Below, in pieces: positions 25,793 to 32,848 of a DNA stretch of 64,000 bases. The notes beneath the pieces are model-generated. The model had not been told where the DNA came from. It did not search any database and worked only from the letters and a program-made list of their open reading frames with translations. The DNA comes from Phytohabitans sp036906915 (lineage in GTDB: Bacteria > Actinomycetota > Actinomycetes > Mycobacteriales > Micromonosporaceae), in NCBI RefSeq assembly GCF_036906915.1, contig NZ_JBAKHX010000006.1, positions 139,800-203,799 on the forward strand, written 5' to 3'. A program made the translations under genes and the position numbers. Every line of letters starts with the position of its first letter. Within the stretch, counting starts at the first letter, position 1.

Positions 25793-26529
25793 ACACCGAC
25801 GACCGCGCGATGGCGATTCTCGAAAACCTGCGCCCCCAGTCCACAGTGCAGGAGGCGTGGCCGGTGGCCGACCGCGAGGCGGCCCTGGAAGGGGTGCTGG
25901 CGTCGAGGGCGCCCGCATTGCCCGTACGGTCCCGCCGGCGGCGGGTGCTCGTCACCACCGCGGTGACCGCCGCGCTGCTCGCCACGGGGGCGGGCGTCGC
26001 GACAGCGAGTGGCGTGCTGCCGGAGTCGTTCACCCAGGAGCTGTCGTTCTGGACCAGTGAGACCAAGGGCGGTGTCGACGTCGACACCGCGCACCGGGTC
26101 GCCCAGGCTCCAGGGCCCGACGGCACCGTGCTGTCCGTCTGGGCCGGAACCGGCTCCAACGGCACCACGTGCGTGTCCCCCATGTTCGAGGCGCCCGGTG
26201 ACCTGGACCGGCCGGCCCCAGCGAGCGTCCGCGCGGCCGGTGGTCAGTGCACACCCGCGAACACGCGCGAAACGTTCGGCAGCCTCGGCGGGTCCGCCGA
26301 CGACCGCGGGATACACACGATGTGGGGTCCGGGCGGCGAGGCCGTGCGCGCGGAGCTGCGGCTGCCCGACGGGACGGTCCGGCCGGGGTTGTACGCGGAA
26401 GGGATGTACTTCTACTGGTACCTCGCGAACGAGACCGTGAAGGCACCGTTCCTCGTCGGGTACGACGCCTCCGGAAAGGTGGTCTTCGAGAGGCAGCTGC
26501 CCAACCTGATCACAAACGCCGGACGGTGA
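25789..26529 (+). CDS. Single-pass membrane protein coupled to ECF sigma factor
   Basis: 246 residues from ATG 25789. A 40-50 residue cytoplasmic N-terminus precedes one transmembrane helix (VLVTTAVTAALLATGAGVAT, near 50-70) and an extracytoplasmic domain of about 170 residues with two Cys. Position and topology fit an anti-sigma-like regulator, but the N-terminus lacks the zinc anti-sigma H-x3-C-x2-C signature, so that role is inferred from gene order only. Its 3' end overlaps the convergent histidine kinase gene by 20 bp. Confidence 0.75.
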   Translation: MNTDDRAMAILENLRPQSTVQEAWPVADREAALEGVLASRAPALPVRSRRRRVLVTTAVTAALLATGAGVATASGVLPESFTQELSFWTSETKGGVDVDTAHRVAQAPGPDGTVLSVWAGTGSNGTTCVSPMFEAPGDLDRPAPASVRAAGGQCTPANTRETFGSLGGSADDRGIHTMWGPGGEAVRAELRLPDGTVRPGLYAEGMYFYWYLANETVKAPFLVGYDASGKVVFERQLPNLITNAGR

Positions 26530-27559
26530 AGTAGAAGGTGGAGCCCTCGCCCGACGGTCCCGGCGACGTCAGGGTGAGGTCTCCGCCGTGCGCCTGCGCG
26601 ACCTGCCGGGCGATGGCCAGGCCCAGGCCGGTGCCGGGCACGTCGGACCGGCCGCGCCAGAAGCGCTGGAACACGCGGTCGTGCTCGCTGGCGGCGATGC
26701 CGGGGCCGCGGTCGGTCACCACGACCGCGACATCGTGTGCGGTGACCTCGACGGCGACACGCACCGGTGTGCCGGGCGGGCTGTATCTGATGGCGTTGTC
26801 CACGAGGTTGTGGACGGCACGGCGAACGGTGGGTTCGTCGACAGGACAGATGGCGGTTTCGGGCCCGTCGAACGACAGGTTCACCCCGGGCACGCTGGCT
26901 TCGTCGACGATGGCGCGGACAACCACCATCAGGTCGGCCGGCCGCCGGTCGAGGATACGCGCACGGCCGCGGGCGTCGACCAGCAGTTCGTCGAGCACGG
27001 CCTGGAGCCGCACGGCGGCCACCCGCGACCGTTCCAGGCCGCGCCGGTACGCCTCGACGGTGGGTTTCGGGTGCGCCAGCAGCACTTCCGCGTTGGTCAC
27101 CAGTACGGCCAGGGGTATCCGTAGCTCGTGGCTGGCCTCCTCGATGAGCCGCCGTTGCGTTTCACCCGCCTCATGCAGCCGTTCGAGCATGGCGTCGAAG
27201 CTCGCCGCGAGCGCCGCCACCTCGGCCGGGCCGTCGGACAGCGCTATGCGGCGGCTCAGGTCGGCGGCCCGGATGTCGTCGGCGACCGCGCGCACCCGGT
27301 CGATCGGGCGCACCGCGCGGCCGGCCCACCACCAGGCGAGGGCGGCGGCGGCAGGGCTGAGTGCCAGCACAGTCACGCTGACCCAGATCGACCCGCGCGA
27401 GGTGGTGTCCTGGACGGTCTCGACGCCGTCGACATGACGCGTCTCGGTCTCCGTGTCGGTGGCGAGGACGACACCGAAGAGCAGCAGCGCCGGCCCGTAG
27501 ATGGCCAGGAACCCGAGCAGCGCCAGCCGCACCCGCAGCGAGCCCCACCGGCCCGTCAC
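26510..27559 (-). CDS. Sensor histidine kinase (OmpR-linked)
   Basis: 349 residues from GTG 27559. Two transmembrane helices lie near residues 10-33 and 58-80, with a short extracytoplasmic loop of about 25 residues. A HAMP domain follows, then the phosphoacceptor in EEASHELRIPLAVL near residue 145. The N-box NLVDNAIRYSP, G1 DRGPGI and G2 GTGLGLAIARQV are all present. GTG overlaps the response-regulator stop by four bases. Longer frames that extend upstream read out-of-frame through the regulator gene. Confidence 0.92.
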   Translation of the reverse strand: MTGRWGSLRVRLALLGFLAIYGPALLLFGVVLATDTETETRHVDGVETVQDTTSRGSIWVSVTVLALSPAAAALAWWWAGRAVRPIDRVRAVADDIRAADLSRRIALSDGPAEVAALAASFDAMLERLHEAGETQRRLIEEASHELRIPLAVLVTNAEVLLAHPKPTVEAYRRGLERSRVAAVRLQAVLDELLVDARGRARILDRRPADLMVVVRAIVDEASVPGVNLSFDGPETAICPVDEPTVRRAVHNLVDNAIRYSPPGTPVRVAVEVTAHDVAVVVTDRGPGIAASEHDRVFQRFWRGRSDVPGTGLGLAIARQVAQAHGGDLTLTSPGPSGEGSTFYFTVRRL

Positions 27560-28227
27560 GGCGGGGCCTCCAGCCGGTACCCGGCGCTGGTGATCGTCGC
27601 GATGAGCGGCGGGTCGCCGAGCTTGCGACGCAGCCGGCTCAGGATCACCCGCACCGAGGCGGTGAACGGGTTGGCGTTCGCATCCCACACGTGCTCCAGC
27701 AGGTCTTCCGCCGATAGCACGTCGCCGGGGTGGTGCATGAAATACCGCAGCAGCGAGTACTCCCGCGCGGTCAGGTCGAGCTCCCGGCCGGCCCGCCAGG
27801 CCCGGCGCGCGGCCAGGTCCAGCGCCAGCTCGCCGACCCGCAGCGTCGAGCCGTGGCCGTCGCCACGCCGGCCGAGCGCGCGCAGCCGGGCCACCAGCTC
27901 CGCGAAGTGGAACGGCTTGACCAGGTAGTCGTCGGCGCCGGCGTCCAGCCCGGCGACCCGGTCCGCGACCGCGTCGCGGGCGGTCAGGACGAGCGACCGT
28001 CGCGGCCGGTGCAGGTCGGGGTCGCGCGCCAGCCGCCGGACGAGGTCGAGGCCGTCGCCGTCGGGCAGCCCCAGGTCGAAGCACGCGACGTCGTACGCGG
28101 TCGTGCGGAGCAGTTCCTCCGCGCCGGCGTAGGTGCCGGCCACGTCGACCGCGTACGACTCGTTGCGCAGCCCGAGGGCGACGACCTCGGCGAGGTCGGG
28201 ATCGTCTTCGATCAGCAGGATCCGCAT
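27556..28227 (-). CDS. OmpR-family response regulator
   Basis: 223 residues. The receiver domain has IEDDPDL (acidic pocket), FDLGLPDGDG with the phosphorylated Asp near residue 51, a T in VLTARD and KPF near residue 105. The C-terminal winged helix (about 128-223) has LTAREYSLLRYFMHHPG and RVILSRLRRKLG, the DNA-recognition helix. With the downstream kinase it forms a complete two-component system; the stimulus is unknown. Confidence 0.93.
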   Translation of the reverse strand: MRILLIEDDPDLAEVVALGLRNESYAVDVAGTYAGAEELLRTTAYDVACFDLGLPDGDGLDLVRRLARDPDLHRPRRSLVLTARDAVADRVAGLDAGADDYLVKPFHFAELVARLRALGRRGDGHGSTLRVGELALDLAARRAWRAGRELDLTAREYSLLRYFMHHPGDVLSAEDLLEHVWDANANPFTASVRVILSRLRRKLGDPPLIATITSAGYRLEAPP

Positions 28228-28239
28228 GGCGCCGGCTCG

Positions 28240-28359
28240 TCACCCGGCCGGCTTCGCGACGGCCGTGCTGCCAGCGGCGGTCACGTCGAAGGCACCTCCC
28301 GTTTCCAGCTTGTACCTGCCGACCGTAGCCGCCGGTAACACCACAGGAGGCTTGTGCAT
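28240..28359 (-). CDS. Possible 39-aa leader peptide of the two-component operon
   Basis: ATG 28359 opens a 39-codon frame reading MHKPPVVLPAATVGRYKLE and ending 12 bp before the response-regulator start. The composition is peptide-like rather than Arg-rich shadow. There is no strong RBS and no family match in memory. It could be a translated leader or chance. The remainder of 28228-28463 shows nothing else I can support. Confidence 0.25.
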   Translation of the reverse strand: MHKPPVVLPAATVGRYKLETGGAFDVTAAGSTAVAKPAG

Positions 28360-28463
28360 CCGCCGCAACCTACGAACCCGGCTGCGAACGTGATGTAAAC
28401 GAGAGTGATCAGCCCGAGCGGAGGGTAGGCAGGGCACCACGTGCCGACGAACTAAACACCCGG

Positions 28464-28970
28464 TCAGAACCGGTGACGGGTATGGCTGAAGCCGCCCTTG
28501 CCGAAGGCGAGAACCTTTGCCGGTTTCACCGCGAAAACGAGCGCGATGCCGCCCGGGTCGTCATGATGGAAAGCGCCGTCCCGCGCCTGGAACCGCCACC
28601 GCCCGTCCCACTTCCGCGCCCACGCCTCGGCCAACCGGGCGAGCACGGCGTCGTCGGTGACCCGGCGCGCCTCCCCCTCGACGACGAGGTCAAGGCCGTT
28701 GTCCCACTGGTTGCACCCGGTGGTCAGGGCGACGTGCGGGTTGTCACGGATGTTGACGGCCTTCTGCTCCGCCGGGCCGGTGCAGAAGTGCAGCGCGTCG
28801 TCGAGCCACACCGCGACGAGCGGCGTGACGTGCGGCCGGCCGTCCGCCCGGACCGTCGAGATCCAGAACACCTCGGCGCTCTCCAGCACCTCGACAGTCC
28901 GCTGCCAGGCGGTTGGTGCCGCGTCGGTGTCGCTGAAGCGCGGGTCGAGTGCTGTCGTCGGTTCGTTCAC
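28464..28970 (-). CDS. Pyridoxamine 5'-phosphate oxidase-family protein
   Basis: 168 residues with the split-barrel FMN/F420-binding pattern: FWISTVRADGRPHVTPLVAVW near residues 35-55, then ALHFCTGPAEQKAVNIRDNP near 60-80, with VALTTGC next. Such small actinobacterial proteins bind flavin or F420 and reduce various substrates; biosynthesis of PLP is not implied. The C-terminus contains an aromatic/Gly-rich tail (GKGGFSHTRHRF) common in this subgroup. Confidence 0.85.
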   Translation of the reverse strand: MNEPTTALDPRFSDTDAAPTAWQRTVEVLESAEVFWISTVRADGRPHVTPLVAVWLDDALHFCTGPAEQKAVNIRDNPHVALTTGCNQWDNGLDLVVEGEARRVTDDAVLARLAEAWARKWDGRWRFQARDGAFHHDDPGGIALVFAVKPAKVLAFGKGGFSHTRHRF

Positions 28971-29048
28971 CAGCCGCTCCCTCCGGTCGTGTCTACTCCA
29001 CCTTCTCAGAGGTCAGCCCCGGACGCCCGCATCATCGACCGTTACGAT

Positions 29049-29080
29049 GTGGGTCGATGGACATGACCCCATCGACCTAC
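29049..29080. repeat. Hairpin next to half-copy of palindromic element
   Basis: GTGGGTCGATGG (29049-29060) and CCATCGACCTAC (29069-29080) pair in 11 of 12 positions with an 8-nt loop. It sits where the second arm of palindrome copy 3 would be expected and may be a replacement stem or a terminator. Confidence 0.5.
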
Positions 29081-29084
29081 GCCT

Positions 29085-29115
29085 GAGATCACAGCACGTG
29101 CGTTTGCCCTTGATC
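29085..29115 (-). repeat. Composite palindromic 3'-end element, copy 3 (half)
   Basis: On the minus strand this begins GATCAAGGGCAAACGCACGT at 29115 and continues through the loop segment GATCTC, but the return arm is lost. It starts 20 bp 3' of the GNAT stop codon and has the same polarity as that gene. Confidence 0.7.
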
Positions 29116-29135
29116 GGCGGATCTCTTCGACGTCT

Positions 29136-29651
29136 TCAGTCAGCTGTGCCAGATCCATCCCGGAAGCCCAGGGGCTTCAGCATCAAGCGCTGGTCGGCTC
29201 GCAGGCCGGCGTCGACGAAGCCATGGCGGCGGTACAGGGCGACGGCCGGCTCGTTGCCCTCGATGACCGCGAGCCGCAGCTCGGTGGCCCCCGAGCGCAG
29301 CGCCCACGCCTCGACCGCACCGATCAGCCGGTCGCCCAGTCCTTGCCCCCTGGCCTCGGGGCTGACCCAGACCGACCGTAGCTCGGGCACGCCGTCGTCG
29401 CCGCGGACGCCGCTCGCCATCCCCACGGGGCGGTCGTCCCGCACCGCGACGATGTTGTAAGTGTCCGGCAGCTCCAGGCGTGCACGCCACCGCTGGTCGT
29501 CGTGGACTGGGTGCCCGCACAGGAGAATCGCACAGAAGGCGTCATGCTGGTGTTCGACGGGCGTCGAATCGCCTGAGCGGGCCCCACTGACCACTGTGGA
29601 GGAGGGGCAGGGAAGGCGAGTAGCGGCCGTGACTTGGTAGACTGGGCGCAT
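29136..29651 (-). CDS. GNAT-family N-acetyltransferase
   Basis: From ATG 29651 the product is 171 residues. The acetyl-CoA loop is clear as VWVSPEARGQGLGDRLIGA near residues 90-108, preceded by the strands of NIVAVRDDRPVGMASGV and followed by ELRLAVIEGNEPAVALYRRHGF, the conserved N-E-x-A-x-x-x-Y-x-x-x-G-F block. The first 35 residues do not look like a normal GNAT strand-1/helix-1 unit, so either the start is later or the N-terminus is eroded. It overlaps the divergent SpoU transcript start by two bases. Confidence 0.7.
   Translation of the reverse strand: MRPVYQVTAATRLPCPSSTVVSGARSGDSTPVEHQHDAFCAILLCGHPVHDDQRWRARLELPDTYNIVAVRDDRPVGMASGVRGDDGVPELRSVWVSPEARGQGLGDRLIGAVEAWALRSGATELRLAVIEGNEPAVALYRRHGFVDAGLRADQRLMLKPLGFRDGSGTAD
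29638..29643 (+). promoter_or_regulatory. -10 element of a probable leaderless promoter
   Basis: TAGACT lies 6 nt before ATG 29650. That is the spacing expected when transcription starts at the A of the start codon, which is common in actinobacteria. There is no obvious -35 box. Confidence 0.4.
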
Positions 29652-29691
29652 GAGCGACAACCTTTGGAGCGTGCGCGCTCCCATCTGGTGA
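29650..29691 (+). CDS. 13-residue leader ORF overlapping the SpoU start
   Basis: MSDNLWSVRAPIW is encoded from ATG 29650 and its TGA overlaps the GTG start of the methyltransferase gene (GGTGAG). It has two Trp codons and is positioned for leaderless translation and for coupling to the gene behind it. It may be a real regulatory leader or simply a re-initiation device. No database check was possible. Confidence 0.35.
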   Translation: MSDNLWSVRAPIW

Positions 29692-30206
29692 GCCCCGCCA
29701 TCCGGGTCCGGCCGCGCCGCGAGATACGGGCCGCCCGCCGTCGTCACTCCCATCGCTGCTGGGATCACCTCATCGCCGCCCCGCTGTGGCCCTTGCACGG
29801 CGCGAACCTCGGCACGCTGCTGCGTACCTGCGACGCGGTGGGTGCGTGCCTGGCGGTGCCGCGCTTCGTGTGGGTCGACGAGGCCTTGGCCCGCGGCAAC
29901 ACGTTGCGCCGGCGCAGCTGCGTCCACCGGGTCGGCGATCCGGCGCACTGGCTGCGGGCTCAGAAGGAGGCTGGGTCGGCCATCGTCGGAGCCGAACTGG
30001 CGGACGAGGCCATCCGGCTCGCCGACCTGCCGGCCGCCCGGCGCCGCACGGTGCTGGTGCTCGGCCACGAGTCCACGGGCATCCCACCCGAGGCGGTCGA
30101 TCTCCTCGACGCCGTCGTGGAGATCCCGATGATCGGCACCGGCGACAGCCTCAACGTCGCGGTGGCCGGATCGCTCGTGCTCTACAAGCTCGCCGGCCTT
30201 CTCTGA
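29688..30206 (+). CDS. SpoU/TrmH-family RNA 2'-O-ribose methyltransferase
   Basis: 172 residues from GTG 29688. The three SPOUT motifs are present: NLGTLLRTCDAVG near residue 44, VLVLGHESTGIP near 122 and IPMIGTGDSLNVAVAGSLVL near 146-165, which build the trefoil-knot SAM site. Substrate-binding N-terminal domains of larger TrmH/RlmB proteins are missing, so it is a minimal catalytic-domain enzyme. An in-frame start further up (29634) is unlikely because the leader ORF and -10 occupy that place. Confidence 0.85.
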   Translation: MSPAIRVRPRREIRAARRRHSHRCWDHLIAAPLWPLHGANLGTLLRTCDAVGACLAVPRFVWVDEALARGNTLRRRSCVHRVGDPAHWLRAQKEAGSAIVGAELADEAIRLADLPAARRRTVLVLGHESTGIPPEAVDLLDAVVEIPMIGTGDSLNVAVAGSLVLYKLAGLL

Positions 30207-30319
30207 CGCTGCCGCCGCACACGCCCGCGTGGGGGCCGGAGCGGGGAAGCCAGACGTTGGACATGGCGTCGCCGGCCGCCGGGTCTTACGGCTCGCGCGG
30301 CCACGGTGGCGGGTCGTGT

Positions 30320-30396
30320 CGATCAAGGAGATCTGCATGGATCAAGGGCAAATGCACGTGGAAATGAGATCAAACCACGTGCGTTTGCCCTTGATC
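30320..30396 (-). repeat. Composite palindromic 3'-end element, copy 4
   Basis: Read on the minus strand: arm start GATCAAGGGCAAACGCACGT at 30396, loop with GATCTCATTT, return arm ending at 30340 and a third CCTTGATC unit ending at 30321, exactly 19 nt further. The proximal side carries a C-rich tract (G-rich on the plus strand, 30397-30475). It terminates the reading frame of a truncated DedA gene. Confidence 0.8.
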
Positions 30397-30835
30397 GGCG
30401 GGAAGCGGGGGCGGGCGGAAAGCGGGGGCGGAGGGCGGGGGCGGAGGAGCGGGAGGGGGCGTGGGCGGGGAGTTGGCCCAGATCGCGCTGCCCGACGAAC
30501 ACGGCCCGCCCGCCGTACCTCGCCAGCAGGCGGTCGGCCCGCTCCCAGCGCTTGGGGCCGATCCAGCGGCTGAGGCGGTTGGTCCGCGTGCGCGGCCCGA
30601 GCCGGCGCCCGGAGTGGTACGCGATGCTGCCGCCGAGCCAGGCCGAGGCGATCGCGACGCCGATCGAGGGCACGATGCCGACGGTGCCGGCGTTCGCGAG
30701 CAGACCGAGGGCGATGAGCGCGGTCGCGGCCGGCAGCACCAGGCCCGCGGTGACCGCCACCTCCACGGTGACCAGCGTTGCGACGAGGAGGTACACCAAA
30801 ACCGGTGGCAGGCTCCCCAGGACGTCCTCGGTCAT
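30323..30835 (-). pseudogene. DedA-family membrane protein, 3'-truncated into repeat element
   Basis: From ATG 30835 the frame encodes two hydrophobic segments (LVYLLVATLVTVEVAV and a second near residues 35-60), then GGSIAYHSGRRLG and RYGGRAVFVGQ. This matches the first half of DedA/VTT-domain proteins up to the G-R-x-x-P-x-x-R motif, which is absent. After residue about 120 the frame becomes Arg/Pro-rich as it runs through the C-rich tract and then translates the palindrome. The catalytic membrane domain of about 80 further residues is gone. Confidence 0.65.
30397..30475 (-). repeat. C-rich tandem tract leading into palindrome copy 4
   Basis: On the minus strand this is a run of CCGCCC/CCCCGC units of about 8 bp, ending directly at the palindrome as in copy 1. 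It lies exactly where the DedA coding similarity stops, so the junction between gene and element passes through it. Confidence 0.6.
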
Positions 30836-30977
30836 GATCCAAGACCATATGTGTCCTCGGCACCCTCCCGAATCGGTGATCTTCCTTAGGGCCAGGCGCA
30901 ACGCCGAGCAAAGTTGCGCAACATTTGACAGTAGTCGAGCGCTGCGATGAGCGAGTGTGACTGCTAAGATCCCTGCC

Positions 30978-31730
30978 ATGCTTGCGCAGCAGCGCCACGA
31001 CCTGATCCTCCGGAGCCTCCGCGCCGAGGGCCCCTCAGCCGTCCGGGCACTCGCCGAGCGCCTCGGCGTGAGCCAGGCGACCATCCGCCGCGACCTCGTG
31101 CAGCTTGACCGCGCCGGGCGGCTGACCAGGGTTTACGGGGGCGCGGTGTCCGTCGCCGACGCCGACGAGCCCTTCGCCGAGGTCGCGACCGTGCGGGTCG
31201 AGGAGAAGGACGCGATCGTCAACCGGTGCGCCGAGCTGATCAAGGACGGCGACACCATCCTGCTCGACATCGGCACCACCGCGCACCGCCTCGCCTACAC
31301 CCTGCGCGGCCGCGCCCTGACCGTCATCACCAGCAACCTCGCGGTCTACGAGGTCCTCGCCGAAGACCCCGACATCCAGCTCATCCTGCTCGGCGGCGTC
31401 GTGCGCCGCAGCTACCGCTCGCTGGTCGGGTTCCTCACCGAAGACGCGCTGCGCCAGGTCCGCGCCGACAAGCTCTTCCTGGGCACCAGCGGCGTGCGCG
31501 CCGACGGCCAGGTGATGGACACGACGGTGGTCGAGGTCTCGATCAAGCGCGCGATGATCGCGGCCTCCGAGCAGATCATCCTGCTGGCCGACTCGACCAA
31601 GTTCCCGGGCACGGGTGTCGCGCGGGTCTGCGGCCCCGAAGACCTCAACGTCGTGGTCACCAACGCGGGCGCCGACCGGGCGACCTGCGCCACCCTGCGC
31701 GACGCCGGCGTCGAGGTGATCGAGGCGTGA
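30978..31730 (+). CDS. DeoR-family transcriptional regulator of sugar use
   Basis: 250 residues from ATG 30978. The N-terminal HTH has LAERLGVSQATIRRDLVQLD, the DeoR signature, near residues 22-41, then the G-x-x-x-R-V-Y/H-GGA wing (RVYGGAV). The C-terminal DeoR effector domain shows DTILLDIGTTAHRLA and ITSNLAVYEVL, which bind a phosphosugar in this family. It overlaps the GH76 gene by GTGA, so the regulator and the mannanase are co-expressed. Confidence 0.92.
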   Translation: MLAQQRHDLILRSLRAEGPSAVRALAERLGVSQATIRRDLVQLDRAGRLTRVYGGAVSVADADEPFAEVATVRVEEKDAIVNRCAELIKDGDTILLDIGTTAHRLAYTLRGRALTVITSNLAVYEVLAEDPDIQLILLGGVVRRSYRSLVGFLTEDALRQVRADKLFLGTSGVRADGQVMDTTVVEVSIKRAMIAASEQIILLADSTKFPGTGVARVCGPEDLNVVVTNAGADRATCATLRDAGVEVIEA

Positions 31731-32701
31731 GACAGGCTCGGGCGGCCGTCGACGCGATGATGGGCTTCTACGACCGGTCGACCGGCCGGTGGGAGCCCGA
31801 GCGCCCCTGGTGGCAGTCCGGCAACGCGCTGCAGGCACTGCTGGACTACATGCTGCGCAGCGGCGACACCGAGTATCTGTGGGTGCTCGACCACACGGTC
31901 GAGATCCAGCGAAGGGTGTACATGGACGGTGAGTTCCGCTCGGACTCCACCGACGACACCGCTTGGTGGGCGCTCGCCATGGTGCGCGCGTACGACCTGA
32001 CCGGGCACGGGCGGTACCTGGACATCGCGCGCACGGGCGCCGAGTGGATCGGCGGGTACTGGGACGCCACGTGCGGGGGCGGCGTCTGGTGGGACGTGCC
32101 GCAGCGGACGTACAAGAACGCGATCAGCAACGAGCTGTACCTCAAGCTGCTCGCCGCCCTGCACAACCGGCTCCCCGGCGACACCTCCTACCTCGAACTC
32201 GCCGTTGAGACGTGGCGCTGGTTCGACGCGAGCGGCATGCTCAATGAGGACGGACTCGTCAACGACGGGTTGAGGCACTGTGTGAACAACGGCGGCGAGA
32301 CCTGGACGTACAACCAGGGTGTCATCCTCGGCGCGTTGGTCGAGCTGCACCGGGCGACCGGCGACGACGCCCTGCTCGCGGTCGCTCGCCGGATCGCCAC
32401 GGCCACCACCACGAGCGAGTACCTCTCCCCCGGCGGCATCCTGACCGAGCCGAGCGAAAAGGTGGGCGCCGACGACGACGCCCCGTCGTTCAAGGGCATC
32501 TTCGTGCGCAACCTCGACGAGCTGGATCGCTACGTGGCAGAGCGCCCGTACCGGTCCTACCTGGCACGCCAGGCCGAGTCGTTGCTGGCCAACGCGAGCG
32601 ACGGCGCGCACAGGTACGGTATCCACTGGGCCGGCCCGTTCGACAAGGCCGACACCGCTCGCCAGGCCTCCGCGGTAGACCTCCTCACCACCGTCCTCTA
32701 G
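31727..32701 (+). CDS. GH76-family glycoside hydrolase (alpha-1,6-mannanase type)
   Basis: 324 residues from GTG 31727, overlapping the DeoR stop. It is an (alpha/alpha)6-toroid protein with repeating W-rich helices. The catalytic Asp pair of GH76 is visible as STDDTAWWALA near residues 76-77, with GGGVWWD, YKNAISNELYL and TWTYNQGVILGAL as further family landmarks. There is no signal peptide, so it should act in the cytoplasm on imported oligosaccharides, unlike fungal Dfg5-type or secreted bacterial homologues. A palindromic element lies between it and the convergent GH38 gene. Confidence 0.85.
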   Translation: MRQARAAVDAMMGFYDRSTGRWEPERPWWQSGNALQALLDYMLRSGDTEYLWVLDHTVEIQRRVYMDGEFRSDSTDDTAWWALAMVRAYDLTGHGRYLDIARTGAEWIGGYWDATCGGGVWWDVPQRTYKNAISNELYLKLLAALHNRLPGDTSYLELAVETWRWFDASGMLNEDGLVNDGLRHCVNNGGETWTYNQGVILGALVELHRATGDDALLAVARRIATATTTSEYLSPGGILTEPSEKVGADDDAPSFKGIFVRNLDELDRYVAERPYRSYLARQAESLLANASDGAHRYGIHWAGPFDKADTARQASAVDLLTTVL

Positions 32702-32742
32702 CAGGGCGTATGGCCGATACGTCCGATGGCGTAGCACGGCGT

Positions 32743-32819
32743 CGATCAAGGAGATTTCCATCGATCAAGGGCAAATGCACGTGGAAATGAGATCGAACCA
32801 CGTGCGTTTGCCCTTGATC
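32743..32819 (-). repeat. Composite palindromic 3'-end element, copy 5
   Basis: Nearly identical to copy 4: minus-strand arm start GATCAAGGGCAAACGCACGT at 32819, return arm ending at 32763, third unit ending at 32744 with a 19-nt period. It lies 29 bp 3' of the GH38 stop codon and in the same polarity, in the convergent gap with the GH76 gene. Confidence 0.8.
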
Positions 32820-32848
32820 GACGGAATTCGGGTGGGAGTCCGGGCGGC

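Noticed and set aside
25789..26529. Zinc anti-sigma factor
   Set aside because: The N-terminal cytoplasmic part lacks the H-x3-C-x2-C motif, so only a positional role is stated.
26510..28243. Single long frame apparently fusing a regulator-like Arg-rich N-terminus to the histidine kinase
   Set aside because: The N-terminal part is the response-regulator gene read out of frame; the kinase starts at GTG 27559 with a four-base overlap.
29652..30338. N-terminal extension of the GNAT frame through the SpoU gene
   Set aside because: The extension is antisense to a well-supported SpoU methyltransferase and has no GNAT features.
30323..30396. Conserved-looking peptide translated from the palindrome (ANARGLISFPRAFALD)
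   Set aside because: It is the DNA repeat read as protein and recurs in unrelated frames; not a domain.
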